Assembly (NCBI RefSeq): GCF_001693515.2
Contig: NZ_CP042968.1
Coordinates: 6,014,001-6,078,000 of the forward strand
Direction: 5' to 3'
Origin: Bradyrhizobium paxllaeri
Lineage (GTDB): Bacteria; Pseudomonadota; Alphaproteobacteria; Rhizobiales; Xanthobacteraceae
DNA length: 64,000 nucleotides
Shown here: positions 52,042 to 60,888 of the stretch, piece after piece
Layout: each line of letters opens with the position of its first letter
How positions within the stretch are numbered: position 1 is the first letter of the stretch
Program-made: the position numbers and the translations under genes
Notes under the pieces: generated by a model
Told to the model about the DNA's origin: nothing
What the model saw: only the letters and a program-made list of their open reading frames with translations
The model's database searches: none

Positions 52042-52776
52042 ATGAACGCACCTTTCGCGCTGGCTCCGGGATTCCATGCCGTAGTGATCGGCGGCGCCGG
52101 CGACATCGGCGCGGCCATCGCCAACCTGTTCTGCGATCTCGGCGCAACAGTAACCGCCACCGGCGTCAGCGAGACCGATATCGCGCGCACGATGCTGCGG
52201 CCGCGGCCGGGATTGGACCTGGTCCCTCTCGACATCACCAATGACGAAGCGGTTGCATCGTTTGCGAGCCGGCAGCAACGCGTCGATGCGCTGATCAACT
52301 GCGCCGGCATACTGGCGCGCGACAAGGAGTTCGAGATCGAGACTTTTATAAAGGTGCTCGATGTCAACCTCACCGGCACGTTCCGTACCTGCACGGCCTT
52401 CCGGGCCGCGCTTGCCGGCACCAAAGGCTCGATCGTGAATATCGCGTCGATGAACGCAACGCTCGCGCTGCCACGCATCCCCGCTTATTGCGCAAGCAAG
52501 GGCGGCGTCGTCATGTTGACCAAGGCGCTGGCACTGGCCTGGGCGGAAGAGGGTATCCGCGTCAATGCAGTCGCACCGGGCTACGTCGCGACGGCGATCA
52601 ATGCCGCAGGACGTTCCGATCGCGCGCATCACCAGCGCATCGCCGACCGCACGGCGTTCAAGCGGTGGGGACAGCCGGAGGACATTGCGGGTGCCGTCGC
52701 ATTTCTCTGCATGCCGGCATCGCAATACGCGACCGGCACGGTTGTCGCCGTTGACGGCGGATTTCTCGCTGGCTGA
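52042..52776 (+). CDS. Short-chain dehydrogenase/reductase
   Basis: A 244-residue classical SDR. Cofactor motif [11 protein letters not shown], the structural NxAG as INCAGILAR, catalytic Ser in [11 protein letters not shown], and Tyr-x3-Lys as YCASKGGV. The segment after it, [17 protein letters not shown], and the C-terminal [15 protein letters not shown] are standard. It lies 13 bases after the LacI-type gene, same strand, and belongs to the sugar locus. In sulfosugar pathways SDRs act as sulfoquinovose or dihydroxypropanesulfonate dehydrogenases; here this is only a possibility. Confidence 0.92.
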   Translation: MNAPFALAPGFHAVVIGGAGDIGAAIANLFCDLGATVTATGVSETDIARTMLRPRPGLDLVPLDITNDEAVASFASRQQRVDALINCAGILARDKEFEIETFIKVLDVNLTGTFRTCTAFRAALAGTKGSIVNIASMNATLALPRIPAYCASKGGVVMLTKALALAWAEEGIRVNAVAPGYVATAINAAGRSDRAHHQRIADRTAFKRWGQPEDIAGAVAFLCMPASQYATGTVVAVDGGFLAG

Positions 52777-53154
52777 GGCCACAATTCTGGCCGTTAGAAG
52801 AAAACCCTACCCCGGGGCGCCAGCGGGGAACGCGCTTCCACGCCGCTGCCACAACGCATTCCCCTGCCCGTGCTATCGTCGAGCAGACAGCAGCTGTGTC
52901 AATGGACGCGGCGAGAGGACAATAGAGGAAGCATGCCAGTCGCGGCTCCACTAATTTAGCGGTCGCTAGATTCTCTTTGATCCCGGTGCACACGCCGCCT
53001 TCTAACCAATTGAAAAACTTTAACTCTCGCTCCAATTCATCATAAGCAAGTTTCATCTAACTTCAGCCAACGTGGTCGGAAGGACTGATCTCCTAAATCA
53101 CACGGCGGACGGCGCGCCCGTATCAAGCGCAACCCGCTATATGTTTCCCGCGGG
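52777..53154. other. Intergenic stretch, no clear gene
   Basis: A minus-strand frame with MKLAYDELERELKFFNWLEGG (start near 53056) is AT-rich compared with the surroundings and lacks a ribosome site or family. It could be a scrap. Nothing else seen. Confidence 0.35.
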
Positions 53155-53790
53155 CTAAGCCTTCTCTCGTCGGTGCGCTGCGGCCGACTTCGCGCCGTCG
53201 CCGGCCGCGAAGCCGTGCAGGAACAATTCGACCGCCATATCGGCGAATTCTTGCGGCCCGATCCCGCCCTTGGGATCGTACCAGGTGTAGGTGTAGTTGA
53301 TGATGCCGAACAGGATCATCGTGTAGATCTTTTTGGTACGCCTGACGATCTTGCCCTCGGCATCGAGCCTGACCAGGAGATCGGTGACGATGTCGACGAG
53401 CTGCCGTTCGAGGTTCTTGATGGCCTGCTGCTCGTCCTCGTTCAGGAATGAGAGGTCGTGAATCAGCACGCGTTGCTCGTGTGGCGATTTGGCGTTGACC
53501 TCGACGATCGCGCGAATGACGTTCTGAAATTGCGTCAGCGTCGGACCGCCGCCCGCCAGGGCGGTTTCGACGTGATCGATCATTTCCCGGATATGGGCGT
53601 CCAGGATCGCGAACAGGATTGCTTCCTTGGAGTCGAAGTAATGATAGAGCGCGCCGCGCGACAGCTTGCAGGCGTCCGCAAGGTCGGCGATGGACGCACG
53701 CATATAGCCTTGCGCCGAAAACAGCCGCGCGGCATTGGTCAATATGCCGAGATGGATGCCGTCGTAATTCTCAGAGCGTGTTCGCGCCAT
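53155..53790 (-). CDS. TetR-family transcriptional regulator
   Basis: A 211-residue repressor. DNA-binding domain about 10-60: ILTNAARLFSAQGYMRASIADLADACKLSRGALYHYFDSKEAIL. The C-terminal ligand domain contains HIREMIDHVETALA and LFGIINYTYTWYDPKGGIGPQEFADM, the pattern of FadR/PaaR-type regulators (TetR_C) that sense acyl-CoA esters. Divergent from the flavoenzyme operon; an acyl-CoA ligand would match the acyl-CoA synthetase in that operon. Confidence 0.92.
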   Translation of the reverse strand: MARTRSENYDGIHLGILTNAARLFSAQGYMRASIADLADACKLSRGALYHYFDSKEAILFAILDAHIREMIDHVETALAGGGPTLTQFQNVIRAIVEVNAKSPHEQRVLIHDLSFLNEDEQQAIKNLERQLVDIVTDLLVRLDAEGKIVRRTKKIYTMILFGIINYTYTWYDPKGGIGPQEFADMAVELFLHGFAAGDGAKSAAAHRREKA

Positions 53791-53947
53791 CAGATCTTGC
53801 CCGCTTCAATTCAGCTTTAGCTCGTATTCCCAAGGACTGCCTAGCTGATTCAGCAGCCCATTTTCAGCTCTCGACGCTGTGTCCCGCCGCCGGTCCGGCC
53901 CGGACCTGCGACCGATCGACCATATCGCCCTTATCGCAAAAAATTAT

Positions 53948-53976
53948 TTGAACGGCCAGTCGGATTATAATATACA
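53948..53976 (+). promoter_or_regulatory. Probable sigma-70-type promoter of the flavoenzyme operon
   Basis: TTGAAC at 53948-53953 and TATACA at 53971-53976 are 17 bases apart, in an AT-rich island upstream of the operon start at 54037. An operator for the divergent TetR gene is expected here, but no clean palindrome was found. Confidence 0.55.
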
Positions 53977-54036
53977 GATTGGAATTGCTGAAGACACCAG
54001 CCCGGGTCAACCGCGCGGCATGCTTTGGGAGGTCGA

Positions 54037-55350
54037 ATGACGGTTGTTCGGGCGGATGCTGTCGTGATCGGGGCCGGCGCGGGCGGACTTTGCGCCGCGG
54101 CGCGGCTGACCCATGCCGGGCTTTATACCGTCGTCGTTGACGACAAGGACCGGATCGGCGGGCGGGCCTCGACCGAACAGATCGACGGCTTTACCGTCAA
54201 TATCGGGGCGATTGCGATCGAACTAGGCGGGGTGTTCGAGGAGACCTTCAACACCGTCGGCGCGCCCCTCGATATCCGCACGCCAGAGCCCGCCAGCTCA
54301 TTCTTTATCGACGGCAAGCTGATCGATGTCGGCCGCGGCGGCTGGTCGCTGCTGCTCGGGCAACTGACAAAACAGGCTTCACGCATCCTGGAAAAATTCG
54401 CCGACGCCCGTTCCGGCAACCTTCCCGGCGGGCGGCAATCAACCGAGGACTGGCTCAAGACCTACACCAGCAACGCCTCGGTGCATGCCATCTTCCGCAA
54501 CCTCTGTGCCGCGATCTTCGCCTGCAACGCCGCCGAACTGCCGGCGCGCGCGTTCCTGACCTATTTCACGAGCAAAGGCGCCTTCAAGCGCTTTGGCTTT
54601 TGCCCGCAAGGCACGATCGGCGTCTGGAACGCGCTCGGAACCGCGATCAAGCACAACGGCGATATCTGGTCGTCGACGCCGGCGGTACAGATCCACACGA
54701 CCGACGGCCGCGTCGACGGCGTGACCGTCCTGCGCGACGGTCAGCGGATGCGGATCGAGACCGATCTCGTCATCAGCAATGCTGGCCCGAAGGCCACCGT
54801 TGCGCTCGGCGGTGAAGCCGCCTTCCCGCCCGCCTATGTCGCGCAGGTAAATTCCGGGCTGCGGCCGGCCGCTAACATCGTCATCAATATCGCAAGCCGG
54901 GAGCCGCTGATCTCCCACCCCGGCATCGTCACCTTTGGCAAGACGCGGCGGCTCTGCAACATGGCGAACCTCACCGCGACCTGCCCCGAACTCGCGCCTC
55001 CCGGCTGGCATCTCTATGTGGCCTACGCCGTGCCGATCCCCGCGCTCGGCGATTTCGATTCCGATGCCGAGGTCGAACTGGCATTGACGGATTTGCGTGA
55101 ACAGTTCCCGAGTTTTGCCCAGGCCAAGATCCTGTCGATCCGGGTCATGCGCGACGACTGGCCGGCCCAGCGTAGTTGCGCCGGATATGACCTGCCGCGC
55201 GAGACCGGCATCGACGGCCTGTGGTGCGTCGGCGACGCCGTCAAGCAATACGGCAATGGCGGTACGCAAGCCTGCGCGGAAACCGCAAAAATCGTCACCG
55301 ATGCGATCCTGGCGCAGCGGCCGCGCATGCCGCAGGCCGGCCGGGTGTGA
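54037..55350 (+). CDS. FAD-dependent oxidoreductase, phytoene-desaturase-like
   Basis: A 437-residue flavoprotein. The N-terminal dinucleotide motif is AVVIGAGAGGLCAAARLTHAG with the downstream GGRASTEQIDGF, the CrtI/amine-oxidase type GG doublet. The C-terminal FAD contact is GIDGLWCVGDAVKQYGNGGTQACAETA. The substrate domain has no family beyond this, and it is about 60 residues shorter than CrtI. No carotenoid genes are near. It heads an operon with an ABC importer and an acyl-CoA synthetase, so it probably desaturates or saturates the imported acid. GGGAGG precedes the ATG. Confidence 0.87.
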   Translation: MTVVRADAVVIGAGAGGLCAAARLTHAGLYTVVVDDKDRIGGRASTEQIDGFTVNIGAIAIELGGVFEETFNTVGAPLDIRTPEPASSFFIDGKLIDVGRGGWSLLLGQLTKQASRILEKFADARSGNLPGGRQSTEDWLKTYTSNASVHAIFRNLCAAIFACNAAELPARAFLTYFTSKGAFKRFGFCPQGTIGVWNALGTAIKHNGDIWSSTPAVQIHTTDGRVDGVTVLRDGQRMRIETDLVISNAGPKATVALGGEAAFPPAYVAQVNSGLRPAANIVINIASREPLISHPGIVTFGKTRRLCNMANLTATCPELAPPGWHLYVAYAVPIPALGDFDSDAEVELALTDLREQFPSFAQAKILSIRVMRDDWPAQRSCAGYDLPRETGIDGLWCVGDAVKQYGNGGTQACAETAKIVTDAILAQRPRMPQAGRV

Positions 55351-55355
55351 GTGCG

Positions 55356-56210
55356 ATGCCGACAGCGATCCCGACGCAAGCGAACATCAGCGGCGCGCAG
55401 GCAGTGCCCGACCCGTCATGCCTGCTGGAATTCCGCAACATCCGCATCGTCTATGACAACGCTATCGAGGCGATCCGCGACGTCAGCATTGCGGTTCCCG
55501 AGGGCGGCATCGTCGCCCTGCTCGGCTCCAACGGCGCCGGCAAATCGACGCTTCTGAAGGCGATGTCGGGAATCCTCTACACCGAGGAAGGCGTGATCGA
55601 GAACGGCACCATCCGCTTCCGCAACGCGGAGGTGCATCATCTGGCGCCCGATGAGCTGGTTCGGCGCGGCATCGTGCAGGTGCCGGAGGGCCGCCGCGTG
55701 TTTCCGGCGCTGACCATCGACGAAAACCTGCAGATGGGGGGCTACACCAAGTCCACTGCCGAAGCGCGTGAGCGGCGCGAGAAAGTGTTCGCGCTGTTCC
55801 CGCGCCTGTTCGAGCGGCGTGACCAAATCGCAGGCTACATGTCAGGCGGCGAACAGCAGATGCTGGCGATCGGCCGCGCCCTGATGACCGATCCCGTGCT
55901 GCTGGCGCTAGACGAGCCGTCGCTGGGCCTCGCGCCGCTGATTATCGACCGGATCTACGAGGTGATCGCAAAACTGCGAGACGAGATGAAGATGACGGTG
56001 CTGCTGGTCGAGCAGAACGCACAGCGCGCGCTCGACATCGCCGACTATGGCTACATTCTGGAGACAGGCCGCGTGGTCCTCGACGGCTCCGCAAAAAAGC
56101 TGGCCGCGAACGAGGACGTGCAGGAGTTCTATCTCGGCGTCTCCAATTCGGGACGCAAGAGCCTGCGCGACGTCAAGCACTACAAGCGGCGCAAACGGTG
56201 GCTGTCGTGA
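55356..56210 (+). CDS. ABC ATPase, LivF type
   Basis: A 284-residue ATPase with a 25-residue N-terminal extension. Walker A GSNGAGKSTL, Q-loop region GIVQVPEGRRVFPALTIDENL, signature YMSGGEQQMLAIGRAL, Walker B LLALDEPSLGLAP, then LLVEQNAQRALDIADYGYIL. GGEQQ instead of GGQQQ is normal for LivF. It follows the flavoenzyme stop by 5 bases; a GTG at 55347 is an alternative start. The C-terminal basic tail (KHYKRRKRWLS) overlaps the next gene. Confidence 0.92.
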   Translation: MPTAIPTQANISGAQAVPDPSCLLEFRNIRIVYDNAIEAIRDVSIAVPEGGIVALLGSNGAGKSTLLKAMSGILYTEEGVIENGTIRFRNAEVHHLAPDELVRRGIVQVPEGRRVFPALTIDENLQMGGYTKSTAEARERREKVFALFPRLFERRDQIAGYMSGGEQQMLAIGRALMTDPVLLALDEPSLGLAPLIIDRIYEVIAKLRDEMKMTVLLVEQNAQRALDIADYGYILETGRVVLDGSAKKLAANEDVQEFYLGVSNSGRKSLRDVKHYKRRKRWLS

Positions 56211-57001
56211 CAACGCTGCTCAGGATCGAAAACCTCAGCAAGCGCTTCGGCGGCCTGCAGGCGGTTGCCGATGTCAGCCTTGACGTGACATCCGGCGAAA
56301 TCTGCAGCGTGATCGGCCCGAACGGCGCCGGCAAGACCACGTTGTTCAACATGATCTCCGGCGTGCTGCGGCCAAGCGGTGGCCGCATGCTGTTCGACGG
56401 CATCGACCTCGCAGCTGTCTCGCCCTCGCGGTTTGCCAGAATCGGGATCGGGCGGACCTTTCAGAACCTCGCGCTGTTCAAGCACGGCACTGTGGTCGAA
56501 AACATCCTGACCGGCCGGCACACCCATCTTCGCTCCAACGTGCTCGACGCCGTCATCTTTTTCGGCCGCACCCGACGCGAAGAGATCGAGGCCCGCCAGC
56601 GGGTCGAGCACATCATCGAATTCCTCGAAATCGAGCACATCCGTGACGCCATCGTCGGCACGCTGTCCTACGGCCAGCAAAAGCGCGTCGAGCTGGCGCG
56701 GGCACTCGCATGCGAGCCGAAGCTGCTGCTGCTCGATGAAATGGTGTCGGGCATGAATCAGGAAGAGACCGAGGATATCGCCCGCTTCGTCCTGGACATC
56801 CGCGACGAACTAGGCATCACCGTGCTGATGATCGAGCACGAGATGCGGATCGTGATGGATGTTTCCGACCGCGTTCATGTCCTGAATTTCGGACGCAAGA
56901 TCGCCGAAGGTGCGCCCGCTGAAGTACGGCGCGACCCCGCCGTAACGAAGGCCTATCTGGGCGGCCACCGGGCGGAAGCCCCAGCACAGGTGAGCGCGTG
57001 A
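56198..57001 (+). CDS. ABC ATPase, LivG type
   Basis: A 267-residue ATPase: Walker A GPNGAGKTT, Q-loop FQNLALFKHGTVVENI, signature TLSYGQQKRVELARAL, Walker B LLLLDEMVSGMNQEE, then MIEHEMRIVMDVSDRV. DEM replaces the usual DEP and Tyr replaces Gly in the signature (LSYGQ), both seen in LivG proteins. GTG at 56207 would overlap the previous stop by GTGA and is an equally good start. It pairs with the LivF-type subunit. Next gene starts at its stop codon. Confidence 0.92.
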   Translation: MAVVTTLLRIENLSKRFGGLQAVADVSLDVTSGEICSVIGPNGAGKTTLFNMISGVLRPSGGRMLFDGIDLAAVSPSRFARIGIGRTFQNLALFKHGTVVENILTGRHTHLRSNVLDAVIFFGRTRREEIEARQRVEHIIEFLEIEHIRDAIVGTLSYGQQKRVELARALACEPKLLLLDEMVSGMNQEETEDIARFVLDIRDELGITVLMIEHEMRIVMDVSDRVHVLNFGRKIAEGAPAEVRRDPAVTKAYLGGHRAEAPAQVSA

Positions 57002-58932
57002 TGTCGGCACTCGAAAGCCTGCGCACCGAACATCCGCCGATGCAATCGAGTTCGGCGCGAACGTCGTCCGCGGACGATACCAGTTCGCTGCGGACTGCAC
57101 TCAAGAACGCCGCGATCACCATACCGCAATTGCTGCGCCAGCGCGCCGCGATCCATGGCGACAAGCTTGCGCTCCGCGAAAAGGAATATGGCATCTGGAA
57201 TCCCTATTCCTGGAGCCATTACTACGAGACGGCGCGTTCGGTGGCCCTCGGCCTGCTCGCGCTCGGCATCAAGCCCGGCGACCGCATCGCCATCGCCGGC
57301 GAGAACTCGCCGGAATGGTTTTATGCCGATCTCGGTGTCCAGATGATCGGTGCGGTCGCAGTCGGCATCTATCCGACCAATCCCTGGGTCGAGCTGCAGT
57401 ACATCGTCCGCCACTCCGGTGCGCGGGTCGTCGTCACCGGCGACCAGGAACAAACCGACAAGGTGCTGGATGCGCTGGCCAACAATGATGGCCTGCCCGT
57501 GCTCGATGCCATCGTCTGCGTCGACATGAAGGGCCTCCGGCAGTACAGCCAATCGCAGCTAATGTCGTTCGAAAGACTGTGCGAGCGCGGCAAGGCTTAC
57601 GCACTCGAAAATCCCGACGCCAACGCGACGCTCGACCGCCTGATATCGCAGGCGTCGCCCGACGACGTCTCCATCCTAGTCTATACGTCAGGCACGACTG
57701 GCCCGCCGAAAGGCGCGATGCTGACGCACCGCAATTTGGTCTATGCCGCCTACATCTACGCCGAAGCCGTCGGGATCGCCGACAAGCCGTTCGAGGCGGT
57801 GAGCTACCTGCCGCTGTGCCACGTGGCCGAGCGTTGCTATGGCGAGGTGACGCATCTGGTGCTCGGCGGCGCCGTCAGTTTTGCCGAATCGATCGACACC
57901 GTCGCGCTCAACATCCGCGAGATCGCGCCGACCTTTTTCGTCGGCGTCCCCCGCATCTATGAAAAGCTGCAGCAAGGCTTCCTGTTTCGGCTCGGGGAAA
58001 GCGGACAACTGCGGCAGCGCTTCGTGAAAGCCTGTATGGCCTGGGGCCGCAAACTGTCGGACCGCCGGCAATCCGGAACCACCACGTGGTACGACCGCCT
58101 TGGCTACGCGCTGCTCTGCGTACTACTGTTCCGCAACATCCAGCGCCATCTCGGCTTTGCACGCAGCCGTCACCGTCTGTGTGCAGGGGCCTCGATCTCG
58201 CCGGAGACGCTGCGCTTCTTCGATATCGTCGGCCGCCCGGTTTCGCAGGGCTATGGCCTGACCGAATCCGGCGGCGTCGCCTTTATCCAGACCGACAGCC
58301 ATCACCGGCTCGGCGGCTGCGGCTTGCCGCTGCTCCACACCGAGTGGAAGCTCGACAGCGACGGCGAGATCCTGCTGCGCAATCCCGGCGTCTTCAAAGG
58401 CTACTTCCTCGACGAGAAAGCATCCACCGCTACGCTCGATTCCGCTGGCTGGCTGCGCACCGGCGACATCGTCGAGGTCCTGGACAACGGTGAGATTACC
58501 GTGGTCGACCGCAAGAAGGCGATCATCATCACCGCTGGCGGCAAGAACATCGCCCCCTCCGAGATCGAGAACGCGCTGAAGGATAGCGAGTTCATCAAGG
58601 AAGCGATCGTGGTCGGCGAAGCCAAGAAATATCTCGGCGCCATCATCCAGGTCGATTTCGACAATGTCGGCCGCTGGGCGCGGGACAAGGCCCTGCCCTA
58701 CACCAATTACAAGTCGCTGTCGCAGCTTGCCGAGGTGCACGAGCTGGTCGAGCGCATCGTCAACGAGACCAACAAGCGCTTCGCCCGCGTCGAGAACATC
58801 CGCCGCTTCGCGATCCTGGAAAAGGAACTCGACCACGACGACGGCGAGTTGACCGCCACGCAAAAGGTCCGCCGAGCCCTGATCGAGAAGAAGTTCGCGC
58901 GAGAACTTGCCATCATCTACCAGGAGGGGTGA
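57001..58932 (+). CDS. Long-chain acyl-CoA synthetase (AMP-forming)
   Basis: A 643-residue ligase that activates a carboxylic acid to its CoA thioester through an acyl-adenylate. P-loop A3 is ILVYTSGTTGPPKGAMLTH; A5 QGYGLTESGGVAF; A7 GWLRTGDIVE; A8 DRKKAIIITAGGKNIAPSEIE. The extended length and SYLPLCHVAERCYGEV suit the FadD15-type long-chain group. The catalytic C-terminal Lys region is TATQKVRRALI. Its ATG overlaps the LivG gene and its TGA overlaps the LivH gene, so it lies inside the transporter operon: imported acid would be trapped as CoA ester. Confidence 0.93.
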   Translation: MSALESLRTEHPPMQSSSARTSSADDTSSLRTALKNAAITIPQLLRQRAAIHGDKLALREKEYGIWNPYSWSHYYETARSVALGLLALGIKPGDRIAIAGENSPEWFYADLGVQMIGAVAVGIYPTNPWVELQYIVRHSGARVVVTGDQEQTDKVLDALANNDGLPVLDAIVCVDMKGLRQYSQSQLMSFERLCERGKAYALENPDANATLDRLISQASPDDVSILVYTSGTTGPPKGAMLTHRNLVYAAYIYAEAVGIADKPFEAVSYLPLCHVAERCYGEVTHLVLGGAVSFAESIDTVALNIREIAPTFFVGVPRIYEKLQQGFLFRLGESGQLRQRFVKACMAWGRKLSDRRQSGTTTWYDRLGYALLCVLLFRNIQRHLGFARSRHRLCAGASISPETLRFFDIVGRPVSQGYGLTESGGVAFIQTDSHHRLGGCGLPLLHTEWKLDSDGEILLRNPGVFKGYFLDEKASTATLDSAGWLRTGDIVEVLDNGEITVVDRKKAIIITAGGKNIAPSEIENALKDSEFIKEAIVVGEAKKYLGAIIQVDFDNVGRWARDKALPYTNYKSLSQLAEVHELVERIVNETNKRFARVENIRRFAILEKELDHDDGELTATQKVRRALIEKKFARELAIIYQEG

Positions 58933-59804
58933 TGCAGTATTTGATCCAGCTGCTGATATCCGGCCTTGCGATCGGCGCCATCTATGGCCTGATCGCGATG
59001 GGCTTTGCGGTGATCTACAAATCCACCGGCCTGGTCAATTTCGCACAGGGCGAAATGACCATGATCACGGCCTATATCGCCTGGACCATTTCGACCACGG
59101 TCAGCGGCAACGTGTTTGTTGTCGCACTCGGCGCCATCCTGGCCGCCGTCGTGCTCGGCCTCGTCATCGAACGCGTGGTGATGCGGCCGATGCTGGGCGA
59201 GCCGGTCTTTGCCACCGTCATGGTGACCATCGGCCTGGCTGTGATCCTCCGCTCGTCGATCAATTTTATCTGGGACGCCTATCCGCACGGCCTCGACGTC
59301 GGCGTCGGCCGCACCATCGTGCGGATCGGTTCGATCGGGGTCCGCACCGGCCAGATCGCCGTCATCGCCACGCTTCTGGCGCTGCTCGCGGCGATCTGGG
59401 CATTCTTCCGCTACAGCAAGATTGGCGTCGCGATGCGCGCCGTTGCTGCCGACGACCGCACCGCGCTACTGATGGGTATCAGCGCCACCCGGGTTCATGC
59501 CCTGGCCTGGGCCGCGTCGTCCGTGATCGCCGGAATCGGCGGCGTGTTCTTTGCGCTGTCCTACGATCTGTCGCCGGCGATGTTTCAGCTCGGTCTGAAG
59601 GCGTTCCCGGCCACCATCCTCGGCGGCCTCGACGCCGTGATCGGATCCGGCCTCGGCGGCCTCCTGATCGGCATCACCGAAAATCTCGCCGGCGGCTATG
59701 TCGGCTCCGGCATGAAGGAAGTCGCAGGCTTTGCCATGATCATCGTGGTGCTGATGATCCGCCCGTTCGGCATCTTTGGCGAACGCGACATAGAGAGGGT
59801 CTAA
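58932..59804 (+). CDS. ABC permease, LivH type
   Basis: A 290-residue membrane permease with eight hydrophobic segments. Family marks: GLAIGAIYGLIAMGFAVIYKSTGLVNFAQGEM at the N-terminus, VAADDRTALLMGISATRVHALAW (ATPase coupling loop), and FPATILGGLDAVIGSGLGGLLIGITENL. AGGAGGGG lies 5 bases before ATG 58932. Confidence 0.93.
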   Translation: MQYLIQLLISGLAIGAIYGLIAMGFAVIYKSTGLVNFAQGEMTMITAYIAWTISTTVSGNVFVVALGAILAAVVLGLVIERVVMRPMLGEPVFATVMVTIGLAVILRSSINFIWDAYPHGLDVGVGRTIVRIGSIGVRTGQIAVIATLLALLAAIWAFFRYSKIGVAMRAVAADDRTALLMGISATRVHALAWAASSVIAGIGGVFFALSYDLSPAMFQLGLKAFPATILGGLDAVIGSGLGGLLIGITENLAGGYVGSGMKEVAGFAMIIVVLMIRPFGIFGERDIERV

Positions 59805-59809
59805 CGGCG

Positions 59810-60856
59810 ATGCGCACCGGCGATTTCAAGCAAACCTATGGCGAACTCGTAACGCTCGTCGATTCGCCGCCGGTATGGCTGTGGTCGGCGGTTCTGGTCG
59901 CTGGCCTGGTCGTCGCGCCCTTTGTGCTGAACTCCTACGCGCTGTCGTTCCTGATGATCATCCTGATCACGGTGGTCGGAGCGCTCGGCTTGAATATCCT
60001 GACCGGCTACACCGGCCTGATCTCGCTCGGCCATGTCGGCTTTCTCGTCACCGGCGCCTACGCCTATGCGGTGCTGGTTTCCAAATATCACATGCATCCG
60101 CTGGTCGGCTTTCTCGGCGCGGGCGTGGTGCCGGCGCTCGCCAGCCTCATCGTCGGCGCACCGTCGCTGCGGCTGAAGGGACTTTATCTCGCCATCACCA
60201 CGCTGGCATTCTCCTTCATCATCAACACCGTGATCCTGGAAGCGCGGTGGCTGACCAGCGGCGCCCGTGGCATCCCGGTGCAGCGGCCGGAGATCTTCGG
60301 CTTCAGCTTCGACAGCGATGCCGCTTTCACCTATCTCTGCCTCGGCTTCGCCATCCTCACGCTGTTTGCAACGCTCAACATTCGCCGCAGCCGCGTCGGC
60401 CGCGCCTTTGTCGCGATCCGCGACAACGACACCGCCGCCCGGGTCATGGGCATCAATCTGCACGCCTACAAGCTGTTCGCCTTCGTCACCTCCGCCTTCA
60501 TCACCGGCCTGGCGGGCGCGCTGTACGGCATCTACCTATCCTTTGTCAGCGTCGAAGGCTTCCCGTTCCTGCTCTCGATCGAGGCGCTGGCGATCCTGAT
60601 CGTCGGCGGGCTCGGCTCGGCGCTGGGTGCCGTCCTCGGCACCATCTTGATTGTGCTGCTGCCGGAGGCGACGCGCCTCGTATTCAGCCTGTTCAGCGCA
60701 CAGATGGACGCGATGTTCACGACCGGCGCGCAGGAGCTCAAGAGCATGCTCTACGGCCTCGTCATCATCCTGTTCCTGCGCTTCCAGCCACGTGGCCTGG
60801 TCGGTGCATGGCACGACATCAGGCGGATGTGGGTGAACTGGCCGCTTCGTTACTAA
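59810..60856 (+). CDS. ABC permease, LivM type
   Basis: A 348-residue membrane permease with about ten hydrophobic segments. Signatures: ALGLNILTGYTGLISLGHVGFLVTGAYAYA and AIRDNDTAARVMGINLHAYKLFAF, then GLGSALGAVLGTILIVLLPE. The ATG at 59810 is chosen because the earlier open frame merely runs antisense-like through the LivH gene. Follows LivH by 5 bases. Confidence 0.92.
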   Translation: MRTGDFKQTYGELVTLVDSPPVWLWSAVLVAGLVVAPFVLNSYALSFLMIILITVVGALGLNILTGYTGLISLGHVGFLVTGAYAYAVLVSKYHMHPLVGFLGAGVVPALASLIVGAPSLRLKGLYLAITTLAFSFIINTVILEARWLTSGARGIPVQRPEIFGFSFDSDAAFTYLCLGFAILTLFATLNIRRSRVGRAFVAIRDNDTAARVMGINLHAYKLFAFVTSAFITGLAGALYGIYLSFVSVEGFPFLLSIEALAILIVGGLGSALGAVLGTILIVLLPEATRLVFSLFSAQMDAMFTTGAQELKSMLYGLVIILFLRFQPRGLVGAWHDIRRMWVNWPLRY

Positions 60857-60888
60857 CCAGAAAAGCAATCAGGCAGGAGGAGGAAACA

